From NCBI RefSeq assembly GCF_002250505.1, contig NZ_NJGY01000002.1, positions 364,839-428,838 of the forward strand: DNA of 64,000 nt, read 5' to 3'. Below, piece by piece: positions 16,354 to 25,300 of the stretch (the first letter of the stretch is position 1; each line of letters starts with the position of its first letter). Made by a program: the position numbers and the translations under genes. This DNA comes from Janthinobacterium sp. PC23-8 (GTDB lineage: Bacteria > Pseudomonadota > Gammaproteobacteria > Burkholderiales > Burkholderiaceae_D). Below the pieces are notes generated by a model that was not told the origin of the DNA, did no database searches, and saw only the letters and a list, made by a program, of their open reading frames with translations.

Positions 16354-17166
16354 ATGACACTCCAACTGCACAAGGTCAATGTCCACCACGCGGGCGCCGC
16401 TGGCAATGCGCTGGCGCTGCGCGAACTGAGCCTGGACGTGGCGCAAGGTGAACAGATCGCCCTGATCGGTCCCTCGGGCGCCGGCAAGACCAGCCTGCTC
16501 CATACCCTGGCCTGTGCGCTGCGCCCCGCATCCGGCACACTCCATATTCTGGGTGCCGCGCCTTGGCAACTGGCCAGCGGCGCGCGCCACGCCCTGCGCG
16601 CGCGCCTGTTCCTGGCGCCGCAAACGCCGCCCTTGCCGCCGCGCCAGCGTGTGGTCAACGCCGTGCTGGCCGGCCGCCTGCCGCAATGGAGCTTGTGGAC
16701 CGCGATCCGTTCGCTGGTGGCGCCGACGGACCCGCGCGCCGCCTGGGAAGCGCTGGGCAGGTTCAATCTGCAGGACAAATTGTATGCGCGGGTCGACCGC
16801 CTGTCCGGCGGCGAACGCCAGCGCTGCGGCATGGCGCGCGCGCTGGTATCAAACGCCGAAGTGTTCCTGGTCGATGAACCGCTCTCCGCGCTCGACCCCA
16901 CGCTGGCCTTGCAGACAATTGCTGTATTGCAGGAAGAAGCCACGGCGCGCAACGCCACCCTGATCTGCAGCCTGCACCAGGTCGAGATCGCCCGCGCCTG
17001 CTTTGCCCGCATCGTCGGCCTGCGCGACGGCCAGGTAGTGTTCGATGCGCCGGCCACGCAAGTGACCGACGCGATGATCGCCGCGCTGTACAAGAACAAG
17101 ATGGACCCCGCCCCCGAATTCGATGCCGTGGCGGCTGAACCCGAAGCGGCGAGGCCCCATTGCTGA
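16354..17166 (+). CDS. Putative selenate ABC transporter ATP-binding protein
   Basis: A 270-residue ABC ATPase of the PhnC type: Walker A GPSGAGKT at 39-46, signature LSGGERQ from residue 150, Walker B VFLVDEP near 170-176 and a switch His in SLHQVE. ATG 16354 is chosen; the open frame extends to 16312 through the palindromic repeat and is unlikely to be used. It ends in a 7-base overlap with the first permease. It powers uptake of the ligand bound by the upstream periplasmic protein. Confidence 0.93.
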   Translation: MTLQLHKVNVHHAGAAGNALALRELSLDVAQGEQIALIGPSGAGKTSLLHTLACALRPASGTLHILGAAPWQLASGARHALRARLFLAPQTPPLPPRQRVVNAVLAGRLPQWSLWTAIRSLVAPTDPRAAWEALGRFNLQDKLYARVDRLSGGERQRCGMARALVSNAEVFLVDEPLSALDPTLALQTIAVLQEEATARNATLICSLHQVEIARACFARIVGLRDGQVVFDAPATQVTDAMIAALYKNKMDPAPEFDAVAAEPEAARPHC

Positions 17167-17990
17167 CGGCGCCACCCTTGCCGCGCGACCCGGCCTGGCG
17201 CGGGAGGCTGATCACGACCGCCGTGATACTGATCGTGCTGTGGCCAATGCTGGTGCAGGCCGAATTCAAGCCCTGGATCTTGTGGGACGCGCAAAGCCTG
17301 GCAGCGACCTGGAACTTTCTCTCCAGCTTTATACCGCCGGCCCATACACCGGAGTTCCTGCAGCTGGTGCTGGTGTCGAGCTGGGAAACCATCGCCATGG
17401 CCACCGCCGGCATGGCGCTGGCCATGCTCGGCGCCATACCCCTGACCCTGCTGGTGACGGAGCGCCTGTCGATCTCGCGCATCGGCTCCGGCCAGGTGTC
17501 ACCCTTGGCGGCGGCCCTGCGCCATGGCGTGCGCAGCTTGCTGGTGTTGCTGCGCAGCGTGCCGGAACTGGTGTGGGCGCTGTTGCTGGTGCGTATCGTT
17601 GGCCTGGGCCCGACGGCCGGCGTGATCGCGATCGCCCTCACCTATTGCGGCATGCTGGGCAAGGTCTACGCGGAAATCCTCGAGTCTTCCGACGCCTCGG
17701 CCTGCAACGCCCTGCTCAACAACGGCAGTGGCCGCCTGGCCGCCCTGCTGTATGGCGCCCTGCCCGAATCGGCCGCCGAACTGGTGTCGTACACGATTTA
17801 CCGCTGGGAATGCGCGATCCGCGGTTCCGTGGTGATGGGCTTTGTCGGTGCGGGCGGCCTGGGCCAGCGCATGGATGAGTCGATGAAGATGATGGCCGGC
17901 GGCGAGCTGGCCACCATGCTGATGGTGTTCGTGCTGCTGGTCGCCGGCGCCGACGCCGTCTCGGCCATGCTGCGACGCAGGCTGGCATGA
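17160..17990 (+). CDS. Putative selenate ABC transporter permease 1 (PhnE-like)
   Basis: A 276-residue inner-membrane permease with about six hydrophobic segments and the EAA-loop region (GALPESAAELVSYTIYRWE, then GFVGAGGLGQRM) of PhnE-type permeases. The apparent start is TTG at 17160, overlapping the end of the ATPase gene by seven bases; no better ATG is near. It overlaps the next permease by four bases (ATGA). The pair of different permease genes suggests a heterodimeric channel. Confidence 0.88.
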   Translation: MLTAPPLPRDPAWRGRLITTAVILIVLWPMLVQAEFKPWILWDAQSLAATWNFLSSFIPPAHTPEFLQLVLVSSWETIAMATAGMALAMLGAIPLTLLVTERLSISRIGSGQVSPLAAALRHGVRSLLVLLRSVPELVWALLLVRIVGLGPTAGVIAIALTYCGMLGKVYAEILESSDASACNALLNNGSGRLAALLYGALPESAAELVSYTIYRWECAIRGSVVMGFVGAGGLGQRMDESMKMMAGGELATMLMVFVLLVAGADAVSAMLRRRLA

Positions 17991-18784
17991 AAACACTGCC
18001 GCCCCTGCCAGTCGCCACACCGGTACGCTGGTCCACCTGGACCTTGCTGGCCGCGCTGGTGCTCCTGATCGTCGCCAGCTTTGCCAGCCTGCCTTTGAAA
18101 TGGGGCGAGTTATTCAGCGCGGACGCCATCCGCACCACCCTGGACTTCCTGCACGGCTTCGCACCGCCGGAACTGGCGAGCGCTTTTCTTGCCAAAGTCG
18201 GCGTCGCCACCTTTGAAACCCTGGCCATGTCGGCCATCGGCACGATGATCGCCGCCGTGCTGGGCGCGCTGCTGGCCCTGCCCGCCAGCGGACGCTTTGG
18301 CCTGCTCGCGCGCAACAGCACGCGCGGCATGCTGAACGTGCTGCGCTCGATCCCCGAACTGGTGTGGGCGTCGATCCTGCTGATCGCCGCCGGCCTGGGG
18401 CCATTTGCCGGCACCCTGGCGCTGGCCCTGCATACGGTGGGCGTGCTGGGCCGGCTGTTTGCCGATGCCTTCGAGAATTGCCCGCCGCTGCCGGCCGCCA
18501 CCTTGCGCATCAACGGCGCGCGCCCGGCCGTGGCCTTTCTGTACGCGACCTTGCCGCAATGCAGCCCGCAAATGATGTCCTACACCCTGTACCGATGGGA
18601 AAACAATATCCGCGCCGCCGCCATCCTCGGCGTGGTGGGCGCCGGTGGCCTGGGGCAAATGCTGAAATACCATTTGTCGCTGTTCCAGATGCAACAGGCG
18701 GCCACCGTGATTATCGCCATGCTGCTGATGGTGGCGGCCGTCGACGCGCTCAGCTATCTGCTGCGCCGGGCGATGACCAGATAA
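17987..18784 (+). CDS. Putative selenate ABC transporter permease 2 (PhnE-like)
   Basis: A 265-residue permease homologous to the one upstream: both share LRSIPELVWA-type and YTLYRWENNIR...GVVGAGGLGQ segments, so the pair arose by duplication. It has six probable membrane segments. The ATGA overlap with the upstream gene means tight co-translation. It is the last gene of the selU-selD-transporter run; no clear hairpin terminator follows. Confidence 0.9.
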   Translation: MKTLPPLPVATPVRWSTWTLLAALVLLIVASFASLPLKWGELFSADAIRTTLDFLHGFAPPELASAFLAKVGVATFETLAMSAIGTMIAAVLGALLALPASGRFGLLARNSTRGMLNVLRSIPELVWASILLIAAGLGPFAGTLALALHTVGVLGRLFADAFENCPPLPAATLRINGARPAVAFLYATLPQCSPQMMSYTLYRWENNIRAAAILGVVGAGGLGQMLKYHLSLFQMQQAATVIIAMLLMVAAVDALSYLLRRAMTR

Positions 18785-18945
18785 GGACGTTTTTGCCTGC
18801 GGCGCAAGGGCGGAATTGTTCCTGAGTGACACGGCCAACATAACGGCCAGGTCTGCGCCAACATCTGCCGGTGGAAATGCTAATATTGCCCAGGCAATGC
18901 AAGCACACTCGCGGCATTTACACAGACCAGACAAGGAACAACAGC

Positions 18946-19587
18946 ATGGGATTGGCAATATCCGTCGGCGCACTGGCCGAACTGCAGGAAGAAGACCCGG
19001 AAGACGCACAATGGCTGCAGGACGCCATCGGCCAGGCGAACGCCTTGCTGCAACAGGCAGGGCTGCCGCTGCACATGGAGCCGGCATCGCTGCCGCAACT
19101 CGATACGCGCGCGATGGCCGATTCCTTTCCTTACAGCTGTCTGCATTATCTGCGCCGTGCCTATGCGCATGCGGCGCTCGATGGGCAGTGGCGCGCCACG
19201 CCGCTGGCCGAAGGCGAGGATCCGACGGACGATCCGGTGCTCGACGAGGCGCAGAGCATGTTTGACAGCCACCTGATCTGCCACTCCGACTGCGAAGGGT
19301 TTTATTTCCCCATCGTCTTTGACGACGTCATTTTTGCCGACGATGACCATCCTCTGCCGGGCGGCATGCTCGGCTCTTCCTACAAGCTGCGCGAGGAACT
19401 GGCGACGGTCGCCCCTGCGCTGGGTATCTTCCTGCTGGGCGATGAGCTGGGCGACGAGGAAGCAGAACGCATCAATACCCGCATCGATGCGGAAGACGGC
19501 TTGCAGCGCGAGCTGTTGGCCTGGCTGGCGGCGTACGAAGCGTGCCGGCTCAGCATCGCGCACAAGACGGCCATCGTATTCAATTGA
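18946..19587 (+). CDS. Conserved hypothetical protein (acidic, 213 residues)
   Basis: I recall similar proteins beginning MGLAISVGALAELQEEDPE in other proteobacteria, but no function. The protein is acidic, soluble, has no signal peptide, and contains conserved-looking CLHYLRRAYAHA, SHLICHSDCEGFYFP (Cys/His residues that might bind a metal) and GGMLGSSYKLREEL. The architecture is compatible with an immunity-type protein of toxin systems, which is speculative. ATG 18946 is preferred over one at 18871 because it matches the remembered N terminus. It overlaps the GNAT gene by four bases. Confidence 0.75.
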   Translation: MGLAISVGALAELQEEDPEDAQWLQDAIGQANALLQQAGLPLHMEPASLPQLDTRAMADSFPYSCLHYLRRAYAHAALDGQWRATPLAEGEDPTDDPVLDEAQSMFDSHLICHSDCEGFYFPIVFDDVIFADDDHPLPGGMLGSSYKLREELATVAPALGIFLLGDELGDEEAERINTRIDAEDGLQRELLAWLAAYEACRLSIAHKTAIVFN

Positions 19588-20072
19588 ACGTCGTCATCCG
19601 CGCTACCGGACTGGCCGACTGGCGCGCCCTGAAAACGACGCGCCTGGCCGCCCTGCTCGATGCGCCGACCGCGTTTGGCGCCAGTCATGCCAGTGCGGCC
19701 GCCTTCACGGACGAGGATTGGCAAGAACGCGCGGTGAGCACGGCGCAGCGCACTTTCGTGCTGGCCTATGCCGGTGGCCAGCCCATCGGTATTGCCGCCC
19801 ATGTGGTCGATGGCCAGGGCGAGTGCAGCCTGCAGGCTATGTGGCTCAAGCGCGAATATCGCGGCAGGGATATTGCGGCAAGATTGGTCGATGCCGTCAA
19901 GCAATGCACCGTGGCTGGCGGCTACCGGCGACTGGTGCTCGATGTGTCGCCCGACAATGCGCGCGCGGCGGCGTTCTATCGCAAGCAGGGGTTTGTGTTC
20001 CTGCCGCAGTGGCAGCCGCTGGACAGCCACCCGCATATCCGGGTGCAAACAATGGCGTGGCTGGCGGCGTAG
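19584..20072 (+). CDS. GNAT family N-acetyltransferase
   Basis: A 162-residue acetyl-CoA-dependent acetyltransferase. The core has LQAMWLKREYRGRDIAARLVDAV with the acetyl-CoA-binding R-x-x-G/A loop, and LVLDVSPDNARAAAFYRKQGF, the typical GNAT beta5-alpha4 segment. The likely start is TTG 19584, whose sequence TTGA overlaps the previous gene's stop; no ATG is suitably placed nearer than the unrelated 19542 frame extension. The substrate is unknown. It is probably cotranslated with the upstream hypothetical gene. Confidence 0.82.
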   Translation: MNVVIRATGLADWRALKTTRLAALLDAPTAFGASHASAAAFTDEDWQERAVSTAQRTFVLAYAGGQPIGIAAHVVDGQGECSLQAMWLKREYRGRDIAARLVDAVKQCTVAGGYRRLVLDVSPDNARAAAFYRKQGFVFLPQWQPLDSHPHIRVQTMAWLAA

Positions 20073-20219
20073 TTTTAACCCAATTGCAAAGTGCTGCGGT
20101 TAAGGGTCAGTTGCGTCTCTTCGGGTTTTCACAGTAACCGCACCGGATGCGCGGGCCGGTTGCATCTGTTTGCGGTGCCACCGCGTCAAACCAGCACGTT
20201 TTTTTCCAGCATCCGACGT

Positions 20220-21203
20220 CTATTGCGCACGCCTGGACAGCTCCTGGTAAAGCTGTGTCGACCGTTCCAGTGCCAGTCCAAGCGACTCGGTCACTTCGGC
20301 AACTGGCGTGCCTTTCTGAAATTCCTGGACCGCGAACGTGTTACGCAGCGTTCTGCCGCCAGTGCGTGACACGTCCGCCATGCCGGCGCGCTGAAACGTC
20401 GCTTTCACCTGTCGATACACTGTGGCTTTGTTGAGCCTGGCCCCTTGCCGATCGGCGGGAAATACGAGCGTTCCGGGTATGTCGAGCATGCGGCGTTCAG
20501 CGAGCCAGTTCAATAACTCACGCGCCGCGATCGGCGGCAAAACAGCAGTGTGATCGTAGCTCGTGTCGTGCTTCGCCACCGGGGTGATATGAATCTCAAG
20601 AGCGCCATCGATCCGACTCTGTTTGGCGACTTCTTCGACGAGCAGACCGATCGTTTCCGCAACCCGCAACCCGCCCAGCAGCATGACGATTTGCATCGCC
20701 CGGTCGCGGCGCCGTTTCCAGCTGGCATAGCCGCGGCCGGGAGGAACGTCGATTGGCGGAAGGTGCGCTAAAAATGCCGCGATTTGAATGTCGTCGAGCG
20801 CGATCGTTCGTCCATCGCTGGCCACTTTTCCTGTCTTGAACGCATCGAAAATGGCGCTTTGTGCCGCGTTCGGACTGATTTCCAAATGCGTCAGGCACCG
20901 CTCGATCAGTCGCAGGTAACGATAGGCGATTTTGCTGTTGAGGTCCTTGGATTCCGGCGCATCGCCGTAGTCGAGAAATTGCAACAGATCGCGCGCAGTG
21001 ATCCGCGAGAACACCTTGTGCTGATCGTTCATCCACAGCGCGAATTTCCCAAACATATAAACGTACACCGACGCGGATGCGTCGGAGATCGGCGGCCTGT
21101 CGTTGGCGCCGGCATGTTTCGAAATCCTGACGAAGTCGGTACTTTTAACAAATTGCTTAAAAGCATCTAAAGGATGAGCATCCCATTGAGTCGAAAGTGG
21201 CAT
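20220..21203 (-). CDS. Tyrosine recombinase / phage-type integrase with altered active-site boxes
   Basis: A 327-residue protein of the tyrosine recombinase family: an N-terminal SAM-like domain (about 8-110) and a C-terminal catalytic domain (about 130-320). The first catalytic Arg is R180 in LLGGLRVAE, the second Arg R287 in TGGRTLRNTFA and the nucleophile Tyr319 in STQLYQEL. Two usual His positions are replaced: Arg284 in place of the box II His, and Leu310 in the place of His in LGHS. The start is uncertain: ATG 21203 is preceded by gcaggt, while the frame is open to 21317. No phage or plasmid genes adjoin it, and GC content is somewhat lower than its neighbours. Confidence 0.85.
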   Translation of the reverse strand: MPLSTQWDAHPLDAFKQFVKSTDFVRISKHAGANDRPPISDASASVYVYMFGKFALWMNDQHKVFSRITARDLLQFLDYGDAPESKDLNSKIAYRYLRLIERCLTHLEISPNAAQSAIFDAFKTGKVASDGRTIALDDIQIAAFLAHLPPIDVPPGRGYASWKRRRDRAMQIVMLLGGLRVAETIGLLVEEVAKQSRIDGALEIHITPVAKHDTSYDHTAVLPPIAARELLNWLAERRMLDIPGTLVFPADRQGARLNKATVYRQVKATFQRAGMADVSRTGGRTLRNTFAVQEFQKGTPVAEVTESLGLALERSTQLYQELSRRAQ

Positions 21204-21574
21204 GATTCGATTACCTGCAAAGGGGCGCTCCATCTTACCTATAAATGCCACTAACTGACGAAAATTTGCAGATGATTTGTAGATGAGGGGCGGAATCGTT
21301 ACGCAGAGGTCGGCCATTTTTTGCAGACGCTTTCCGGTGATTATCGTTCAATTTTTTGTGACCGTCGGCACCTCTGACATCCTGTTGCTTTTTATTTCCT
21401 GTCGGTTAGTTGCATTTTGAGTGCATCGAGCGCCCCCTTTTTTAGGGTTTCGGCTGCTTGTTTGTGCGTAATGAAAATGGCGGTGGATTTGCGATGCCGC
21501 TCGCTTCGCGACCGTATTGCGCCCCATTGGGGCGCACCGCCCTGCAGGGTCCAACCCTGTCCTTGCTCCTGGGC
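21204..21574. other. Gap between integrase and regA
   Basis: About 370 bases with no convincing gene. It may hold an N-terminal extension of the integrase (to 21317) and its promoter. At 21518-21536 a perfect 8-base stem (tgcgcccc att ggggcgca) occurs, followed by ccctgcaggg and ccaaccctg. No tRNA gene or obvious direct-repeat attachment site was found. Confidence 0.45.
21518..21536. repeat. Short perfect hairpin downstream of regA
   Basis: tgcgcccc and ggggcgca pair around a 3-base loop, 39 bases beyond the regA stop. Without a T run in the minus-strand direction it is not a classical terminator; it could be a dispersed palindrome or a weak termination/RNA-processing site. Confidence 0.45.
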
Positions 21575-22123
21575 CTACTTCACCCTTTGCTTTTCCAGCT
21601 TTCTCGCCAGGGTGCGCCGATGCATTCCCAGCCGCCTTGCCGTTTCCGAAATATTGAAATCGGTCTCGGCCAGCATTTCGTGGATGCGTTCCCATTCCAG
21701 GGTCTTGATATTGGTGGCGCGGCTGCTCAGTTCGATTTCGGCCGCCCCGGCCACATGGCCGAAGGCCGCTTCGATATCGTCGGTGTTCGACGGCTTGGCC
21801 AGGTACTGGCAGGCGCCCAGCTTGATCGCTTCGACGGCCGTGCCAATGCTGGCGTAGCCGGTCAGCACGACGATCAGCATTTCCGGATCGTGCTGGTGCA
21901 GCATCTGCACGCAGGCCAGGCCGGAAGTATTGCCGTTCAGTTTCAGGTCGACCACGGCGTAGTCGGGGCAATGTTGTTCCAGCAAGGTGCTCGCTTCGTC
22001 GAAGTTGGTGGCCAGGATCACCTGGTAGCCGCGCCGTTCGAACGAGCGGCCCAGGGTGCGCGCAAAGGCGGCGTCGTCTTCGATGATCAGCAGCAGCCGA
22101 TCGGCAGCCAGTTCAGTTGACAT
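21575..22123 (-). CDS. regA: Response regulator RegA/PrrA/RoxR family
   Basis: A 182-residue two-component regulator. Receiver domain 1-125 with D59 as phosphorylation site (YAVVDLKL) and acidic pocket EDD 15-17; Fis-type helix-turn-helix at the C terminus (NISETARRLGMHRRTLARKL) that is nearly invariant in the RegA group. It is the partner of the adjacent redox sensor kinase and by family knowledge controls respiration and other redox-dependent genes. ATG 22123 is the natural start and overlaps the end of the kinase gene by 11 bases. Confidence 0.93.
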   Translation of the reverse strand: MSTELAADRLLLIIEDDAAFARTLGRSFERRGYQVILATNFDEASTLLEQHCPDYAVVDLKLNGNTSGLACVQMLHQHDPEMLIVVLTGYASIGTAVEAIKLGACQYLAKPSNTDDIEAAFGHVAGAAEIELSSRATNIKTLEWERIHEMLAETDFNISETARRLGMHRRTLARKLEKQRVK

Positions 22124-23462
22124 GGTGGTCGCTTTCACTTTCCAGTTTGATGGCCGCCAGCGGCAGCGCCAGGTGCACGGCCGCCCCACCCTGCACCCGG
22201 TTGCGCGCCGTTACCGTGCCGCCCAGGGTACGCGCCACGTTGACCACCAAAAATAGGCCCAGGCCGCTGCCTGGCTTGCCCTTGGTGGACTGGTAAGGCT
22301 TGCCCAGGTGGCTCAGCATCGACGGCTCGAAGCCGGGACCGGCGTCCGTCACCACCAGGTGCAGCGCATCGGCTTCGCGCGTCGCTTCAAAGCGCAGCCA
22401 GTCGGGCGAGGCTTCCAGCGCATTGTCGAGCACATTGCAGATGGTCTGCTTCAAGGTGGAATCGAACACCACCGGCACGTCAATCTCGATACGGTTGTCG
22501 TATTCGAAATGGTGGATGGGACGGCTGCTGCGCCACTCGAGCGCCAGTTCGTCGAGGAAGGTATTGATGGTGGTTTTCACGGAAGATTCTCCGCGCGCCT
22601 CGCCGGCCGACAATAAAATGCCGCTGACGATGCTTTTGCAGCGCTGCAGTTGGGCCTGCATTTCGGTGATTTCTTCCAGCAACTCGCTGTTCTTGCTCAG
22701 TTCGGGCATGCGGCGCCAGTCCCCCAAAATCACCGACAACGTGGCCAGCGGCGTGCCCAGCTCATGGGCAGCACCGGAAGCGAGCAGCCCCATGCGGATG
22801 ATATGTTCTTCTTCGGCCGCGCGCTGGCGCAAATCGGCCACCTTGGCGTCGCCGGCGCGCTGGTTGCGGTTGATGCGGGTGATGAACAACACCAGCAAGG
22901 CGGCGTTGAGCATAAAGCAGATCAACAGCCCCTGCACATACAGGCTGGCAAAACCGCGTTCGGGGTCGATCGGCAAAATCAACGGGCCGGGCAGCAAGGC
23001 CAGGCCGGCCAGGCACAGCCCGGTAATGGCCACCATGATCCAGGTCGAGCGCACCTCCAGCAGCACGGCGCTGAGGATCACTTGCAGCAGATACAGGAAG
23101 GCAAACGGGTTGCTGATGCCGCCGCTCAGGTAGAGCTGGGCCGTCAGCACGGTCACGTCGACCAGCAGCGCCAGAAACAGCGCCGTATTCGACACCGGCT
23201 GGCGTTCATGCCAGCGCAGCAGGCTGGCCAGGTTGAAAGCGATCAGGCAGGACAGCACTTCGAGCATATACGGCACCGGCAGGGCGATGCCCAGCCCCAG
23301 GCCGACGCCGAAGATGGTGCTGATCTGGCCGATCACGGCCAGCCAGCGCAACTGGATCAGCAGCTTCATGTTCTGGTGGCCGGCCGGATGTTCCATCTCG
23401 GCTGCCACCGCACCGCGCTCCAGGACTTCGCGGTTGGGCACTATTTCAATCCTGCCCGGCAT
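22113..23462 (-). CDS. regB: Redox sensor histidine kinase RegB/PrrB/RoxS family
   Basis: A 449-residue membrane kinase with six probable transmembrane segments (about 38-200), the ubiquinone-linked heptad GGISNPF at 114-120, phosphoacceptor H233 in SGAAHELGTPL, the redox-active Cys275 in QRCKSIVSG, and ATPase motifs NALEASPDW, DAGPGF and GSGLGLFL. RegB senses the quinone pool/redox state and phosphorylates RegA. The start is uncertain (ATG 23462, ATG 23477 or TTG 23486); 23462 is used and gives a 17-base overlap with surf1. Its position at the end of a terminal oxidase operon suggests feedback on respiratory gene expression. Confidence 0.92.
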   Translation of the reverse strand: MPGRIEIVPNREVLERGAVAAEMEHPAGHQNMKLLIQLRWLAVIGQISTIFGVGLGLGIALPVPYMLEVLSCLIAFNLASLLRWHERQPVSNTALFLALLVDVTVLTAQLYLSGGISNPFAFLYLLQVILSAVLLEVRSTWIMVAITGLCLAGLALLPGPLILPIDPERGFASLYVQGLLICFMLNAALLVLFITRINRNQRAGDAKVADLRQRAAEEEHIIRMGLLASGAAHELGTPLATLSVILGDWRRMPELSKNSELLEEITEMQAQLQRCKSIVSGILLSAGEARGESSVKTTINTFLDELALEWRSSRPIHHFEYDNRIEIDVPVVFDSTLKQTICNVLDNALEASPDWLRFEATREADALHLVVTDAGPGFEPSMLSHLGKPYQSTKGKPGSGLGLFLVVNVARTLGGTVTARNRVQGGAAVHLALPLAAIKLESESDHHVN

Positions 23463-24267
23463 GGTAATGAGGAGCATTAGCAGCAAGCGGACGCCGGCGG
23501 CGCGCTTCGCGCACGATCCACCAGCTGATGCCCGCCACCATCAGGGCCAGCGCATACCAGGTCAGCGCATAGACCAGGTGGCTGTTATGGAAGGAAATCA
23601 CGGTCAGCCCGCCCACCGGGGCGTCCGGCGCGCTTTCCTGGGCCCTGGCCGCATCGACAAAGTATGGCGCCAACCCGGTGAGCATATGCGAGCCGCCGAT
23701 GGCGGCCACGTCGCGCGAATACCAGAGCTGCCTGACAGCGTCGTTCTCGCGCAGGAAGCCGCCGCGCGGTTCGCTGATGCGCAGCAGGCCCTCGATGGTG
23801 ACCGTGCCCGGCGGCGTGCTGACGGCGATGCCCTTGCGATCCTTCACGAAGCCGCGGTTGACCAGCACGGTCGTGCCGTCGGCCTGGCGCAAGGGCGTGA
23901 GCAGCCAGAAGCCGCTGCCAAGGTCGGTGCTCGCCTGGACCAGGGTATTGAACAGGGGAAGATAAATGCCGGAGAGGCGCACATGGCGGTACTCGTCCGT
24001 TTGCTGCGTGACACTGGCCCAGCGCTCGGGACCAGGGGCCTGCGTTGCCGGCGCATGTACGCGTTGTTCGACGCGCTCGATCAGGTCAAGCTTCCATTGC
24101 AGGCGCATGACTTGCCAGGTGCCCAGGGCACAGAAGCCGGCAAAAACCATCCCCGCAAGCAGGGCCAGCGCAGTGCGCATGGCCTTGCCGCGTGGGCCTG
24201 GCACGGCATCTTGCGATGCCGCGCCAGGGGCGCGCCCGGTGTTGCCTGGGCGCGGTTGGTGCATCAT
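23446..24267 (-). CDS. SURF1 family oxidase assembly protein
   Basis: A 273-residue inner-membrane protein with an N-terminal transmembrane segment (about 31-52), the SURF1 motif CALGTWQVMRLQWK followed by YRHVRLSG, VLVNRGFV, and a C-terminal transmembrane segment (LVYALTWYALALMVAGIS). SURF1 aids heme insertion into terminal oxidases. It overlaps cyoD by four bases (ATGATG), so it belongs to the cyo operon. SURF1 is best known for aa3-type cytochrome c oxidases, so its place after a bo3 quinol oxidase is noteworthy but seen in other betaproteobacteria. Confidence 0.92.
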   Translation of the reverse strand: MMHQPRPGNTGRAPGAASQDAVPGPRGKAMRTALALLAGMVFAGFCALGTWQVMRLQWKLDLIERVEQRVHAPATQAPGPERWASVTQQTDEYRHVRLSGIYLPLFNTLVQASTDLGSGFWLLTPLRQADGTTVLVNRGFVKDRKGIAVSTPPGTVTIEGLLRISEPRGGFLRENDAVRQLWYSRDVAAIGGSHMLTGLAPYFVDAARAQESAPDAPVGGLTVISFHNSHLVYALTWYALALMVAGISWWIVREARRRRPLAANAPHYHAGQD

Positions 24268-24668
24268 GGCGCCGATTGCATGTGCGTGGCGTCAGGCATC
24301 ATGCTTGGCATCATGTTGTGGTTCATGTGGTACATGACCCACAGCGAACCGGCCATGGCGATGACCACCACCATGATGGTGAAGATCAGGGCCATCATGT
24401 TCCAGCCGCCTTCCGACTTGCTGTTCATGTGCAGGAAGTACACCATGTGCACCACCACCTGCACCGCCGCAAAGCCGAGCAGGACCAGGCCCATGGTGCC
24501 GGAACTGGTGATGGTTTTGTTCATCACCAGCCAGAACGGGATGGCCGTCAGGATGACCGACAGGATAAAGCCGATGGTATAGCTTTTCAGGCTGCCATGG
24601 TCATGCTGGTCATGGTGCGCACTGTCGTGGCCGTGACCGTGGTCGTCGTGTGTGTGGTGGCCGCTCAT
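24264..24668 (-). CDS. cyoD: Cytochrome o ubiquinol oxidase subunit IV
   Basis: A 134-residue small subunit. A His/Asp-rich N terminus (residues 4-25: GHHTHDDHGHGHDSAHHDQH) precedes three transmembrane segments with SYTIGFILSVILTAIPFW and VQVVVHMVYFLHM, the CyoD pattern. The C terminus is Met/His-rich (MYHMNHNMMPSMMPDATHM), possibly copper-binding. ATG 24668 overlaps the cyoC stop by four bases; an earlier in-frame start at 24749 lies within cyoC. Confidence 0.93.
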   Translation of the reverse strand: MSGHHTHDDHGHGHDSAHHDQHDHGSLKSYTIGFILSVILTAIPFWLVMNKTITSSGTMGLVLLGFAAVQVVVHMVYFLHMNSKSEGGWNMMALIFTIMVVVIAMAGSLWVMYHMNHNMMPSMMPDATHMQSAP

Positions 24669-25300
24669 GGCAGAACTCCCATCAGGTATACAAAGGTGAA
24701 GACGCCGATCCAGATCACGTCCAGGAAGTGCCAGAACAGCGACAGGCACATCATGCGACGGCCGTTTTCCGGAGTCAGGCCATGCTTTTTCAGCTGGAAC
24801 ATCAAGGTCACGAGCCAGATCACGCCGAACAGCACGTGCATGCCGTGGGTGCCGACCAGGGCGAAGAACGAGCTCAGGAAGGCACTGCGCTGCGGGCCGG
24901 CGCCTTCATGGATCAGGTGCACGAACTCGTACATTTCCAGCGACAGGAAGGCCACGCCGAACAGGCCGGTGATGGCCAGCCACAGCAGGGTGCTACCCAG
25001 TTGCTTGCGCTGCATCGCCAGCATGGCGAAGCCATACGTGATCGACGACAGCAGCAGCATGGCCGTATTGAGCGCGACCAGCGGCAGGTCGAACAGCGCG
25101 GCGCCGGTCGGGCCGTCCGCGTAGTTGCGGCCCACCACCGCATAGGTGGCGAACAGACAGGCGAAGATCAGGCAATCGCTCATCAGGTAGAGCCAGAAAC
25201 CGAGCAGGCTGCCGTTTTCCGGGTGGTGCTCGCGCACAAAATACTGCTTGCGAACTGCGGCGCCCGGGGCGCCGGTGTTATGGACGATGGTTTCAGACAT
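24665..25300 (-). CDS. cyoC: Cytochrome o ubiquinol oxidase subunit III
   Basis: A 211-residue subunit with five transmembrane segments; [24 protein letters not shown], the [25 protein letters not shown] region and [10 protein letters not shown], plus [13 protein letters not shown], are CyoC hallmarks. The start overlaps the cyoB stop by eight bases. The subunit sits in the inner membrane next to subunit I. Confidence 0.95.
   Translation of the reverse strand: MSETIVHNTGAPGAAVRKQYFVREHHPENGSLLGFWLYLMSDCLIFACLFATYAVVGRNYADGPTGAALFDLPLVALNTAMLLLSSITYGFAMLAMQRKQLGSTLLWLAITGLFGVAFLSLEMYEFVHLIHEGAGPQRSAFLSSFFALVGTHGMHVLFGVIWLVTLMFQLKKHGLTPENGRRMMCLSLFWHFLDVIWIGVFTFVYLMGVLP

Noticed and set aside
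20073-21574. Integrated prophage or genomic island at the integrase
   Set aside because: No other phage or island genes, no tRNA and no flanking direct repeats were seen around the single recombinase gene.
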